Shown: in pieces, positions 12,001 through 21,569 of the stretch
Layout: every line of letters starts with the position of its first letter
Position numbering within the stretch: the stretch's first letter is position 1
Source: Hydractinia symbiolongicarpus
Taxonomy: Eukaryota > Cnidaria > Hydrozoa > Anthoathecata > Hydractiniidae
Direction: 5' to 3'
DNA length: 64,000 nt
NCBI RefSeq assembly: GCF_029227915.1
Contig: NC_079879.1
Location: forward strand, 17,052,001 to 17,116,000
The notes under the pieces: model-generated
What the model saw: only the letters and a program-made list of their open reading frames with translations
What the model was told of the DNA's origin: nothing
The model's database searches: none
Made by a program: the position numbers and the translations under genes

Positions 12001-15000
12001 CTTCGTCCTTCAGATACCAGATTTTCTTAGAATTGGATCATTAATTTTTGCACAAAGGTTGAGAACAACACCTTCGAATGTTAAGTTATGATCCTAACGA
12101 ATAGCAGACCTTTGGAATAGTCGTTTATATTCTATTTAGAAACTTGTCAGTAAAATGGACAATGTGCAAACAGGACATTCCACTAATTGCCTGTCAGGGA
12201 AAAGGGCTACGTACCAAAGTAAAACAGCTACGAAATACGAAGCACACCATAATTAAGTGCACAACGTTGCATAAGTCACAATCTTACATGAAGATTATAT
12301 ATACGCTGTTTTAACACCTTAAATTATTGATAGTATTACCTCGGTTTTCTCCTTTTCAGGTTCATTAAAAAGAATATAAAATCGTCTGAAAAACGTCGGA
12401 CAGGGTTTCCACAAGTCTTGTAGCACAAAATAGTCCTTGGAGAATTCTGGAATTTTTTTTATTTTTGCGTTATACAATTTTCTTAAAATTAAATCTCATA
12501 AAATTCAAACTCAATGTGACTTTCTATTGTGTAGTTGCAAATGCAAGTTTAAATAATACATAAACTTACTCATCACACAAAAAAAAATTGATAGGGTGAA
12601 CGTTTTTTTAAGATGTATCTACACTACGGTACTTCATTTATTGCACCTTCTTACGGTATATACCCTTTCTTAGTACATGTTGCTAGTCTCCTAAGGAGAT
12701 AAATATCAAGTTTCAATTTACTTCTTTTTTCTAAAAAATTTGATACGTCTAAGTTTTTCGAGGTTTGACTGTCTTTTACCTCATTACTAACCTGCAAATT
12801 GAACTTTTATTTTAGCTTTGCATCCAAAACAACCCTGAGGAAGCACGTCAAATGTTACTGCAAAATCCGCAGCTTGCCTACGCATTACTTCAAGCACAAG
12901 TTGTCATGAAGATTGTTGATCCAAAAGTTGCCGATGTGAGTTTGCTTACATCGTTTTAAAACATTTATAGCAAATAAGAGATAGCAATTATCTTCTTACT
13001 TTCGTTTCAAGGCAATCCTACACCAGCAAAGAGGAGAACCACTACCAATTAACAAATTAATGGATACGGCTGGTATTGGACAAGGAGGTCTAGGGGGACA
13101 TTCGGCTCCCTTGCAACACGGACCTCCCCCACATAAACCAGATGTGTGGAGAGGAGATGTGCCACCACCACACGACATAGGACATCCCAGGGGTGATATG
13201 TTTAGGGGAGATATGCGTAGTCACCCTCCACCTATAAACGAGTTTGGTCGTCCGCCTATGGATCGAGACATGAGGGGACCTCCGCCAGGTAGACTTGTAA
13301 TTTGTTACTTATGCTTGTAAGCAGTTTAATTTACATAAATGTGTGGCAATGTTGAAGGTCTAACTTATCTTTCATAGTGTCACTCCATGTAAAATCACCT
13401 AGTTTAGTAAAAGTTTGCATGTCATCCACCTCAGATTTTGTTTAAATTTAGTACACTTACTGCATTCAAACCTGAAGATTTTAGCTCGATTGTTCTAGTG
13501 GTTTCTAAAGTTACAGCACCTTGAAAATTAGACAAAACCTGGCCTATTTGGGGCGCCAGGAGCATTGGCACTACTTTTTAATGATTCCACCTCATAATTT
13601 GAGTTTGGTTATGTAGGACAGATAAAAATTAGTACCCATATAAATAGTTGAAGGAGATGTCATTTATTACAAAAATATTAAAATCAATCGGTACTTTAAA
13701 AACCTGGAAAGTAGCGTGGACAGTTAAAATTACAGAATAAACTTTGCTCAATTAGACGTTCCTATGTGTATGTCCTTGCAACTAAATTTTAAATTTATTA
13801 ATTTTTGTGCTAGTAAAAGCCATAAACGTCATGCAAAATGGCCAAACTAATTATATATTTAAAAATTAATATGCTACCTAAAAGATCAAAAGGCCTTTGC
13901 ATCAAATACTAGTTAACATTTTAAAAATAGTTTACTACCAAGTTTTTTGTTACAGCGCATAGAGTTTTTATAGTCACTGGAACAGTTTCAATGGCTATTA
14001 AAACAAACTTCACATTATACTGAATGATGCAGTAAAGGGCAAGCGGACGTATTGGACGGATGCTTGGTGATGAGTGTGATAAAAATACAGAAAAAAAGAA
14101 TTAGTCAATTTTTGTATGCGGTCTGACTAGTCGTGATTGTATTTTCCAACTGTGTACAAAATGTCTATCAAGAGTGACATTGAAAGAGTACTTAGAGAAA
14201 GTAATTCGCTAATAATGATTTTAATTATATGATTGATCAACTGATCGAACAGCCCTTTTATCTATTAACATATTTATTAACAGTCAGCACATCTGAAATC
14301 AGGTGAAGATAACATAAAATTCCGAGTTGTACCATCATGGATTTTTGTAGATAATTACAGCTTTCTTGTACAAGATACCATTCAAGGGTTTTCAAGGGTT
14401 GGCAAAATAGTCAAACCACATTCCATCCATTTTCAGTCTACTACAAAGATAAATGAGAACAATACGAGTGTGACTGCTACTGTGTTAAATCTGGCCATCT
14501 TAAACATGATTAAACCACTGTTTATTGCTTTTTGACTAAGCTACTTCAACACATCTGTGTAAAATTTTCTCCCCTAAGAAAGATAAAATATTTCAGTGAT
14601 TAGCAGCTTCACAATACACATATTACAAGTCGTTGATTAACTTGATACACCATGAAAGTGAGTGCTCACATCTCGCTGAGCATCACCTATTTGCTACTTC
14701 CTATCGTATACACACATGTGATGGGATTGGTGGTACAATCAAAAGAGAAGATGCACATATCTGCAGAAAATAGTTTTGCACATTAAAAACTTTCTCATCC
14801 AGATATACCAATATTGCTACAATTCCAGGTACAGGACATTGAAACTATTTTTAACATTCACAAATTCAGCATAAAACTAGTTGAAATTGAATACCTTCCG
14901 GGAAATATGTGGCCAGCTTTTCAGGCTGTTGAAGTGCCGGTTGATTTTGATATTTTTGTAAAAAGTGACAACTTCATTGACCATTAGTACCATGTTAATC

Positions 15001-17195
15001 GACCTATATGAGTGAGAAAAAAACAAAAAAGTTGACTTCAGAAACACACTCCTTTGTCTGTAATTGCCGTCCAAAAAGTCAGCAAAACCTAGGGTTTGTA
15101 GTTCCTTAGCTGTTTAAAATAGAGGGAAGCAGATAGCAAAAATGGTGGAAAGGGTGGAAAACCATGGGAACCAATTTACAGCTTTCCTACATAACCAAAA
15201 CTAAGTATCAGGCGGTAAACATCGAAAAATAGTTTTTTATATCCCTGGCACCCAAAATGGGCAATTTTTATCTCATTTTCAAGTTACTGTAGCTGTGAAA
15301 CAACTAGATCATTAAGCTGAAATTTTAGGTTTGTTTTAAATTTTTGAATGCAGTAAGTGTACTAAATTTAAAGAAAGTCTGAGGTTTAACATAATCAAAG
15401 TTAAGCACTCTTGAATTTATTGTTATAGATTTCCGTGGACCATCTTCGATGGACGAAAGATTTCTTGATGGTCCTTGTCAACCGCCTCAGTTTGATCCTC
15501 GCGACCGTCCTTCATTGGATAGAATGCCAGGGGATCCAAGGGATGGGTGTGGCCCTCCGCCACCCCAAATGATGGACCATCGGGATCCACGCATGAGGGT
15601 TGATGAGAGAGGGCCACCAAGAGACGAAAGAGGACCACCACCCAGAGGTAAGGTTATATTGTATTTTTAAAAAGAAATTATAGTTCTTTAAGGTCAGCCC
15701 TTTTCATTATTGCAATGAAAAGTAAACCACAAAACGTAACTAAATATAGCACACTAAATAATAAGACTTGGAGAACTGTAAAATACGCATTTAAAAAATT
15801 GTGTGAAACACATAAAAAATTGTATAAAAGACAATAAAAAATTATATAAAACACGCAATAAAAAATGGTGTAACACACAATAAAAAATGGTGTAACACAC
15901 AATAAAAAATTGTGTAAAACACGCAATAAAATTTTTTGTAAAATACGCAATAAAAAATTGTGTAAAATACGCAATAAAAAATTGTGTAACACACGCAATG
16001 AAAAATTGTGTAACACACGCAATGAAAAATTGTGTGACACACGCAATAAAAAATTGTGTGACACACGCAATAAAAAATTGTGTAAGACACGCAATAAAAA
16101 ATTGTGTAAAACACGCAATAAAAAATTGTGTAAAACACGCAATAAATGTTTTTATAAAATACGCAATAAAGAATTGAAACACACGCAATAAAAAATTGTG
16201 TAAAACACGCAATAAAAAATTGTGTAACACACGCAATAAAAAAGAATTTTCGCTTCCTTTTGTTCTGTATTCTTTTTTATTATAATATCGATATCGATCA
16301 AATGGGGTTTGCTTAAAAATAGCGATTTCTAATTGGGCGCTATCTAATGTTTAGATGATCGAATGTTACCCAGAGGTCCACCTCCACCTCGAGATCCGCG
16401 TGGTACAATGCCCCCTGATAGTAGGGCAGGTCAAATGCCTCCCGATAATAGAGATTCACGGAGCAGGCCTCCTCCAGTTCATGGCGGGGATCCTAGTTTT
16501 ATGTCCCCTACCAATCACGTAGGACCTGTTCCACCTGGCCATAACGGGCCACTACCAACACTAAATGGCCCGCCTCCGCCTGGACAGTTTGATCAACGCC
16601 GTGATGCTCCACAATTCCCTTCAGGTAACATTACCACTTTAAACACTGTCCTTGATACTTGTATATTGAGGTATAGAATATATACTTATTACACAAACTG
16701 CTTGCAGGTATGTATGTTATTTTCCATTTTGTGATCAAACGTTGTTTTCCAAACTCAGTGTTTATGGTAATCCGTATACCTGCATGATTGTAACTAGATC
16801 ATGGAAAGTGGTATTTCCTTGCTATACTTCCTACGATCTTCTTGCAAACTTTAAATCATTTGTTTTTAAGGGTTAGGAAATTTGTCTGGTTCTGGAGGTT
16901 CAGGTGGACCTAATGAAGAGGAAAAAGTGAGTATAACGAAATATTTATTTTTATATGCAAACAACAACAAAAAGACAAAAACAAAAGAACAATTTGTTGT
17001 TGTTTTCTTTCTAACCCTGCTCAAGTCAGAATTTTGTCAGACTTCTTTTAAATTAGCTTACTCTCATTTCTATTTCAGCAACGTTTAATCATGCAAGTTT
17101 TAAACCTGACGGAAAGTCAAATCAACATGCTGCCTGAAGATCAAAGAGAAAGCATCAGATTGCTCAAATCCCAATTTGCTAACACTCGCCAATAG
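5849..17195 (+). CDS. CSTF2: Cleavage stimulation factor subunit 2 (CstF-64), 5' exon(s) missing
   Basis: CstF-64 is the nuclear subunit of the cleavage stimulation factor that binds the GU-rich element downstream of AAUAAA during mRNA 3'-end formation. Eight exons join in frame across GT-AG introns: 5849-6018, 6348-6472, 12816-12935, 13012-13288, 15429-15647, 16355-16624, 16871-16926 and 17079-17195. They encode the second half of the RRM with the RNP1 core KGYGFCEY, the hinge that binds CstF-77/symplekin, a Pro/Gly/Arg/Asp-rich region and the conserved C-terminal helical domain ending in TAG at 17193-17195. The exon carrying the initiator Met and RNP2 is not in the window or not recognisable. 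All visible exons are open, so the gene appears functional. Confidence 0.93.
6348..6472 (+). CDS. CSTF2: CSTF2 exon: start of the hinge domain
   Basis: The acceptor is CCTTCAG, and the codon split with the previous exon restores the frame. The exon encodes an [19 protein letters not shown]-type hinge segment. The donor GTTTGT follows. Confidence 0.9.
6590..7200 (+). repeat. Degenerate tandem repeat in the large CSTF2 intron
   Basis: At least four diverged units share GAGTGCTTAGT or GAGCGCTTAGT, then a GGTAAACNATGT-like box, then GTAATA and a run of A followed by TCNNAAC. They start near 6632, 6762, 7037 and 7138. Spacing is irregular, which suggests an old array. Confidence 0.45.
7200..7900. 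other. Non-coding intron sequence
   Basis: AT-rich sequence with a T-run at about 7736-7752. A 162-codon frame on the - strand (7678-8166) runs through this T-run and the hairpin that follows, and I do not regard it as a gene. Confidence 0.45.
7909..8030. repeat. Perfect 25-bp inverted repeat followed by a dispersed-repeat fragment
   Basis: Arms at 7909-7933 and 7939-7963 are exact reverse complements around a 5-nt loop (ACGAA). The right arm runs into the ACAGACAGAATACGG / TATTATTA module shared with 1955-2238 and 20130-20420. This looks like a head-to-head rearrangement or foldback copy of that repeat. Confidence 0.65.
10776..11132 (-). pseudogene. RAG1-like RING-finger segment of the N-RAG pseudogene
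   Basis: A 118-codon open stretch has a basic N-terminal part ([13 protein letters not shown]) and then a C3HC4-type RING: C-M-L-S...L-R-Q-P...[11 protein letters not shown]...ECPKC. Its end, HMVNSL then stop then VDCDNKC, aligns by position with the RING-to-zinc-finger transition of RAG1. The stop lies exactly between the two modules. Confidence 0.65.
11136..11386 (-). pseudogene. RAG1-like first zinc region of the N-RAG pseudogene
   Basis: The strand reads [15 protein letters not shown] and, 22 residues later, [14 protein letters not shown]1 has equivalent HPK-x-L-C-x-x-C and W-x-PH-x-x-x-C-x-x-C motifs. One frameshift near 11345 separates the probable start Met at 11386 from this part. 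Confidence 0.6.
11390..12815. other. Remainder of the large CSTF2 intron
   Basis: AT-rich, no gene recognised. An open frame at 11628-11870 (-) has no family signature and sits beside GCGCATGCGC-type words that recur in several repeats of the window. Confidence 0.45.
12816..12935 (+). CDS. CSTF2: CSTF2 exon: end of the hinge domain
   Basis: Acceptor TTTTAG. The exon encodes [20 protein letters not shown] followed by [20 protein letters not shown], typical of the CstF-64 hinge. Donor GTGAGT. Confidence 0.93.
13012..13288 (+). CDS. CSTF2: CSTF2 exon: Pro/Gly-rich region 1
   Basis: Acceptor TTTCAAG. The exon starts [12 protein letters not shown] and continues into Pro/His/Gly/Asp-rich low complexity ([18 protein letters not shown]). 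Donor GTAGAC at 13289. Confidence 0.88.
13428..15391. mobile_element. Element or foldback structure with long inverted repeats filling an intron
   Basis: The sequence from 13428 (CCTCAGATTTTGTTTAAATT, then TAGTACACTTACTGCATTCA) recurs as its reverse complement ending at 15391. Similarity extends about 190-250 bp through TTGGTTATGTAGGA (13608 on +, about 15192 on -). The arms flank about 1.5 kb with no transposase frame that I recognise. The pair nearly spans the 2.1-kb intron between exons 13012-13288 and 15429-15647. Confidence 0.6.
15429..15647 (+). CDS. CSTF2: CSTF2 exon: Pro/Arg/Asp-rich region 2
   Basis: The acceptor is TTATAG and the split Asp codon with the previous exon is in frame. 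The product is rich in DPR/GPP motifs ([20 protein letters not shown]). Donor GTAAGG. Confidence 0.88.
15800..16250 (+). repeat. About 24-bp minisatellite with AATAAA + TTGTGT in each unit, in a CSTF2 intron
   Basis: About 18 units run from about 15830 to 16245. A typical unit is AATAAAAAATTGTGT followed by a variable AAAACACGC-type tail. I count about 16 AATAAA and two AATGAA words on the sense strand of CSTF2, most followed within 4 nt by TTGTGT or TGGTGT. The repeat creates several long open frames on both strands, which are artefacts of the period and not genes. Confidence 0.9.
16355..16624 (+). CDS. CSTF2: CSTF2 exon: Pro/Gly-rich region 3
   Basis: Acceptor TTTAG, with the phase preserved by a split Asp codon. 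The exon encodes [20 protein letters not shown]-type low complexity. Donor GTAACA. Confidence 0.88.
16871..16926 (+). CDS. CSTF2: CSTF2 exon: Gly/Ser linker
   Basis: A short 56-base exon between TTTTTAAG and GTGAGT, encoding [19 protein letters not shown]. It links the low-complexity region to the C-terminal domain. Confidence 0.85.
17079..17195 (+). CDS. CSTF2: CSTF2 terminal exon: conserved C-terminal domain
   Basis: Acceptor TATTTCAG. The exon encodes [20 protein letters not shown], then [12 protein letters not shown], and ends in TAG. This is the hallmark three-helix domain that binds Pcf11 and PC4 in CstF-64 proteins. Confidence 0.95.
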   Translation, partial: QRLIMQVLNLTESQINMLPEDQRESIRLLKSQFANTRQ

Positions 17196-17547
17196 AATAT
17201 TTTTTGAGATTCAACACTGTACTCCAATGAAAAACCGTCAACCGGTTCCAATTTTATTGAAAATGTGTGTAAAGTAAACTAAAAAATTGTTTCATAAACC
17301 ATAATTTTTCGTTTTCTCCATTTTTTGGTTCAAATGCAAGTATTTTTTTTCATAGTTGCACCCGTAACCCGATTTCTTAGATCTATATTACCACTTCTAA
17401 ACGGGGCGAAGCTAATACAGTCATTAAAATCCCGCATGACCCTTTATGGCAATGGTGCGTATTTAAATGATCACGCGGTGATTGTAGTGTTCACTGACAT
17501 CAAAGAAAACAGAAAATTGATATAATACGGACAAAATAGTTTCCTAA

Positions 17548-17553
17548 AATAAA
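17548..17553 (+). terminator. CSTF2: Candidate CSTF2 poly(A) signal
   Basis: This is the first AATAAA downstream of the stop codon (about 350 nt). AATGAA at about 17228 followed by TGTGTGT near 17265 is an alternative, closer signal. The choice cannot be made from sequence alone. Confidence 0.3.
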
Positions 17554-18420
17554 ATTTAACCAATATGTCAACATCCTAAAATTCCTCTATCATCCATAAC
17601 CCTCCATCATCGTTATTGTTTTTGCATGCCAAGCATTCACACAGGCCGGTGTGCATAGATAATCCCTGCATTTGCAAGTTGTTGTTGTACCCTGACTTTC
17701 ACGAGCAACTGCTAAGGTACTAGTAATGCCAAGAGAGCAGGTAGATTATCTGTTAGAATAAAGGGTAGAAGTCTTCATCTTTTATTTCCCATCCTAAATT
17801 GCTGGCTGGTCGTAAATGCTAAGGAGGTTGATGAAATTGGCGCAGTATCATCGTGACAAAATGCGTTCGAAAATTTTTGTATTTCGGTGAAAAAAGGTAC
17901 CAACGCAAATCAGCTAGTGACAAGATGTTAGATGGTTGATTTGTCCCGTCATAGACTGAAACCACAAACTCCAAAGATTTCAAAGTTTTAGGAGAAGGAA
18001 AATTTCCTCCCCAAACCTAATATAACGAATGCATCCAGTACTTTTTCACTTGTTTGATGACGTTTTTTCACCAAGTTTCTTTGGAATTGTTGTGGAAACT
18101 CTCAGTTTAGTCAAAGCCAGTAAAGACATAAAAACCAGCAGTATATTGCTGTACTTTGTACCAAGTGTTTTGTAATATGTATTGACATCTATGCCTCGCA
18201 TCTTTTTACCTTTTCCAATACGGAATTTCGTTGCCTGAAAAACCGTAAGAATAAATTCTTAAAAATAAAATTAATTATATAAGTATTAAGTAAATTAAAA
18301 AAAACACTCATCGAGCAAAACTTTTTTTGTCTCGGTGTCCTCGTTGTCTCTAAAGATTTGAATGCGATAAAAAATGATAATCGAGATTATTGTGGAAAGT
18401 TTATCATTTCTTGAACATGA
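17554..18420. other. Intergenic, nothing recognised
   Basis: No coding signal, repeat or RNA gene was recognised between the CSTF2 3' region and the Penelope-like element. Confidence 0.45.
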
Positions 18421-18473
18421 TAGTTTAGCAGGCGACGTTTCGGGAGATCCTTCTCCCATCATCGGGCAAAGTA
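18421..18473 (-). ncRNA. Hammerhead-like motif at the 3' end of a Penelope-like element
   Basis: On the - strand the sequence reads CCGATGAT, a 6-bp GGGAGA/TCTCCC stem with a 4-nt loop, then GAAACGTC. Penelope-like elements are known to carry hammerhead ribozymes in their terminal repeats with core CUGAUGA...GAAAC...GUC. Here U4 is C and one extra U precedes stem II, and the second copy at 53133-53184 has the same deviations, so activity is uncertain. Confidence 0.4.
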
Positions 18474-18638
18474 AAATGATGTTGCGCATGTATTTATATT
18501 AATGCAGAGGATCGAAATTCATAAAAATTAACCAATCAGAAACAAGCTGATAATTACAGTTTACGGTAATTAACATTTACGGACCTAGATGTAGGTAACT
18601 ACTTCTTCTGTAGGGATGGTAACCAAATCTCAGGAAGT

Positions 18639-18960
18639 TCATACGAGATGCTGTTTATGTGTTTTTTTACGTGCTACACTGTTGATGGTTTCATTCATCT
18701 TCCTGGCCGTTGTTCTGGATTCTCTGTCAATGATTTTCTTCTCATCCCAATTAAACTGATGACTTCTGCTCCAGCTGTGGTCCGCAATTTCGTTTTTCTT
18801 CACATCTCCGTTTCTCACTGCGCGCATATGTTCTTGTACTCGTTGCTTAAACTTTCTTTTTGTTTCGCCTATGCACACTGCATCACAATCTTTACACGGG
18901 ATTTCGTAAACAACATTGCATTGTTCTTCCAGGTTTATTTTGTCTCGTTTTGACAGAGTT
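18639..18960 (-). pseudogene. Penelope-like element, C-terminal GIY-YIG endonuclease fragment
   Basis: The - strand frame shows DKINLEEQ, then VVYEIPCKDCDAVCIGETKR, then KFKQRVQEHMR. This is the linker and GIY-YIG endonuclease segment typical of Penelope-like retroelements. The Y of the YIG triad is replaced (VCIGET, against VYIGET in the copy at 52482-53003), and the reverse transcriptase part is absent. The upstream side is cut by the repeat at 18950-19115, which donates the first residues of the open frame. 5'-truncated dead copy. Confidence 0.75.
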
Positions 18961-19115
18961 TTGTCTAAGAACGAGGCTAAATTGAGTTTTAAGCCAATAA
19001 GAATCCTACAGTGCAACAAATTGTTTTATTATCCAAGGAACAATACTTTATTTTAAAGTTTATATGCTATCGAAAGTTATAGCTCGTGCAGCGTAGCATA
19101 ATGAAGATCGTCTTA
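18950..19115 (+). repeat. Short interspersed repeat (shared with 53365-53535)
   Basis: Contains CTCGTTTTGACAGA, GAACGAGGCTAAA, AAGCCAATAAGAATCCTA, AACAAATTGTTTTATTATCC and AGCTCGTGCAG. The same sequence in the same + orientation lies downstream of the second Penelope-like copy, near 53365-53535. Probably a MITE or SINE-like unit. Confidence 0.65.
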
Positions 19116-20125
19116 TAATGCGCCATCTTTGATGTTATTAACGTTTCCCTTTAATAATTACGTCGTTTCTTTCTGTACAATTTTGCAAGCACGTAGACTA
19201 AAGCTATATTCAGCAGAACTAATTAATTATTCATGAATTTTAATTTAAAGAAGAATTAATGAGGCTGAATATTTTTGGTGAAAGATAATGTATTATAGTT
19301 ATAAAATCGTGACAAGTGTGTTATAAAAGAAAAAAAAGAACATGTAGTCTGAAAATAACCTTTCAAAACTGATTATGTAAAAAAAAAAATTGCTGCCACC
19401 TTAAAAGAAATTTTCCAAGTTGTTTTCATTTTGTTTTATTGTTCATCATTTTTCAGGTTTGTTATTTTTCTTTCAAAATTGTTCTTATAGAGAAATGAAG
19501 TTTATGTAAGTTAAGTTAGCTATGATTTACAGTTACAATAATAATCAAAAATTGAATTTTAAAATTTTAGAATATTCAATGATTTTGTTTCCCCATATTA
19601 CTCAGTCCACTTTAAAGTTCAGTACTTTTTCAGATTATTGCTAATGGCAGAAATCTTTAAGCCGCAGGGCTTCTTGTTATTCTATTGAAATTATGCAATC
19701 TTCAATCTCCAATTTCTCTGGACAAAAAAGTGGCCAGTGGTCAAGGTGCTTCTTTTAAAATGTTTTAACCTTTTATCTTCGAGAAATAACTTGTACCAAT
19801 ACTGTAAATCTCTGTAACTGAAGGAATCCATCTTTTTTGTCAGCTATACAAAAATTAAGTGGATTTTTTGTCTAAGTTTCATAAGCAATATTTGCCCCAA
19901 ACAGATCACGTCCAGCTAAACACGTTAGTTTCTCTGAAAGAATGCCCATACGACGAACTGAAACACATGGTCAGCGGTTCCGCACGTTTCTTTAATTGTC
20001 TTATTTATTAAAATCATTTAAGTATGAATGCTGTTAAAATAGATCAGGTCAGCTCCATGTTTTTTTATAAAAAAAGTAATCGGAAAATTGCGCATGCGTA
20101 GACTAAATGTCCGCCTGTAAACTAC
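19116..20125. other. Non-coding, nothing recognised
   Basis: AT-rich sequence with no convincing open frame or repeat. Confidence 0.45.
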
Positions 20126-20129
20126 CGTG

Positions 20130-20425
20130 GGACACACACACAGAATACGGCTATTATTAAAGAGAAATCGTTAGCCCGTGGAACAATCCACGGGGTCGCC
20201 CGTCCTTTAAATTAACACGTTGCAAAAAAGTGGACAAAAATATATCGTATTTGGGTATTGGTGCGCATTTTAAAAATTGTTCCGTAACGGGACGCGGCTT
20301 TCGCAGACATACAGACAGAATACGGCTATTATTAAAGAGACTAGTCGTTAGCCCATGGAAAAATCCACGGATTCGCCCGTCCTTTTTATACTGCATTGCG
20401 TGCGTCTCGTTACTTGCGCAGCGTC
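20130..20425 (+). repeat. Two tandem monomers of the GTGGAAAAATCCAC / ACAGACAGAATACGG repeat
   Basis: Two units, each with ACAGAATACGGCTATTATTA, AGAGA, a GTTAGCCCGTGG or GTTAGCCCATGG box, a TCCACGG box and GCCCGTCCTTT. It is the same family as 1955-2238 and immediately precedes the LINE. Confidence 0.65.
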
Positions 20426-20455
20426 TCGTATGAAGTCGGTAAATTAAGAAGCAAT

Positions 20456-21545
20456 ATGGTAAATGATTTGGTTGTTCATTTGAAGGAAGAAAACGATTTT
20501 TTAAAAAACGAGATAAAAGAATCTCAAAGTTTGGGACGTTTTGTTACAAGACGTAAACAAAAATAATCATGAAAAAATTAAAAAAAAATCAGAAACCAAT
20601 GAATGGAACGATGTAAAGAAAGGTCCCTCGGGAAAAATAGAGAAACGATATAATAATAGATTCAGTCTTTCAAATCGGTTTAGCACACTTCAGAACGAAC
20701 AAAACAACAATAATCACTATGACGCACAACAACTTACAAATAATCAAAGTTACGCACCACCACAACCAAAAAAATCTATAAGAAGAGCAAATCCCGTTAT
20801 TAACTGTTCTCCAGAAAGAGATCTTTTACAACATAACATCAAATCATCTGAAACCCGTAAAAATAAAAAGAAGATTAGAATCATCAGTGATAGCATCGCA
20901 AAACGCATAAGCACTCGAGAGTTCAATAATCATTTGAGAAACAGTGATGCAAGATTTAAAGTTTTTCCTGGTTCAAATATTAAAAATTTGGGCCATTACT
21001 CTCTATCAACCTTAGTAGATGAGAATCCAGAAATAGTAGTTGTCCATGTTGGAATAAACGACTTGCTGGATATAAAGAGAAATAAATCATCGGTTAATGA
21101 AATTGCAGAAAAAATAATCAAACTATCACGCGTATACATCAATCATGGCGTCAAAAAAGTTTTTATTTTAAGTGTTGTTATCTCTACTCGTATTGATTTT
21201 GAGTTTATCAAATCGTTAAATCATATACTTGAGAACGAGGCAACGAAATATGGCTATATTTTTATCGACAATAGTAATATTATGGAATCTTATTTATGGA
21301 GAGATGGATTACATCTAATGGAAAATGGTAAAGTTTTGTTAGCTAATAATTTCTTATTTTATATAAATAATTTTTTAGGTCTGGATTTTATAGAATACAA
21401 TTGTATACTGATTTCTGATAGGATAAGCACTGAACTTACGGCATCCTGTTCTCAGGGTGTAACACATCATGGGGTTACTTCTTCTGAATGCAATAAGGAA
21501 TTAAATGATCAATTTGAGACTGACCAATCACATGATTCTACATAA
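20456..21545 (+). pseudogene. LINE ORF1 with SGNH/GDSL-type esterase domain
   Basis: A first short frame from ATG 20456 (MVNDLVVHLKEENDFLKNEI) is a coiled coil. It is separated by one frameshift near 20560 from the main frame, which continues to 21545. The esterase part shows KIRIISDSIAKRI (block I with D-S), PGSNIKNL (block II Gly), VVHVGINDL (block III, G-x-N-D) and WRDGLHLMENG (block V, D-x-x-H). All four catalytic blocks are present. In CR1-like LINEs such ORF1 esterases are thought to help form or localise the retrotransposition particle. The frameshift probably inactivates this copy. Confidence 0.75.
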
Positions 21546-21569
21546 AATTTACAAAATTCTCTGAAAAAT

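Noticed and set aside
15678-16236. Several long open frames on both strands with repeated FFIACFTQ-like or KLCKTRN-like units
   Set aside because: They arise because the 24-bp minisatellite period is divisible by three; all follow the DNA repeat and show no independent protein conservation.
15830-16245. CRISPR-like array
   Set aside because: Units are directly adjacent with no unique spacers, in an intron of an animal gene.
18648-18953. Open frame opposite the Penelope-like endonuclease
   Set aside because: Mirror frame of the GIY-YIG segment; the same mirror frame appears at the second copy (52632-52964).
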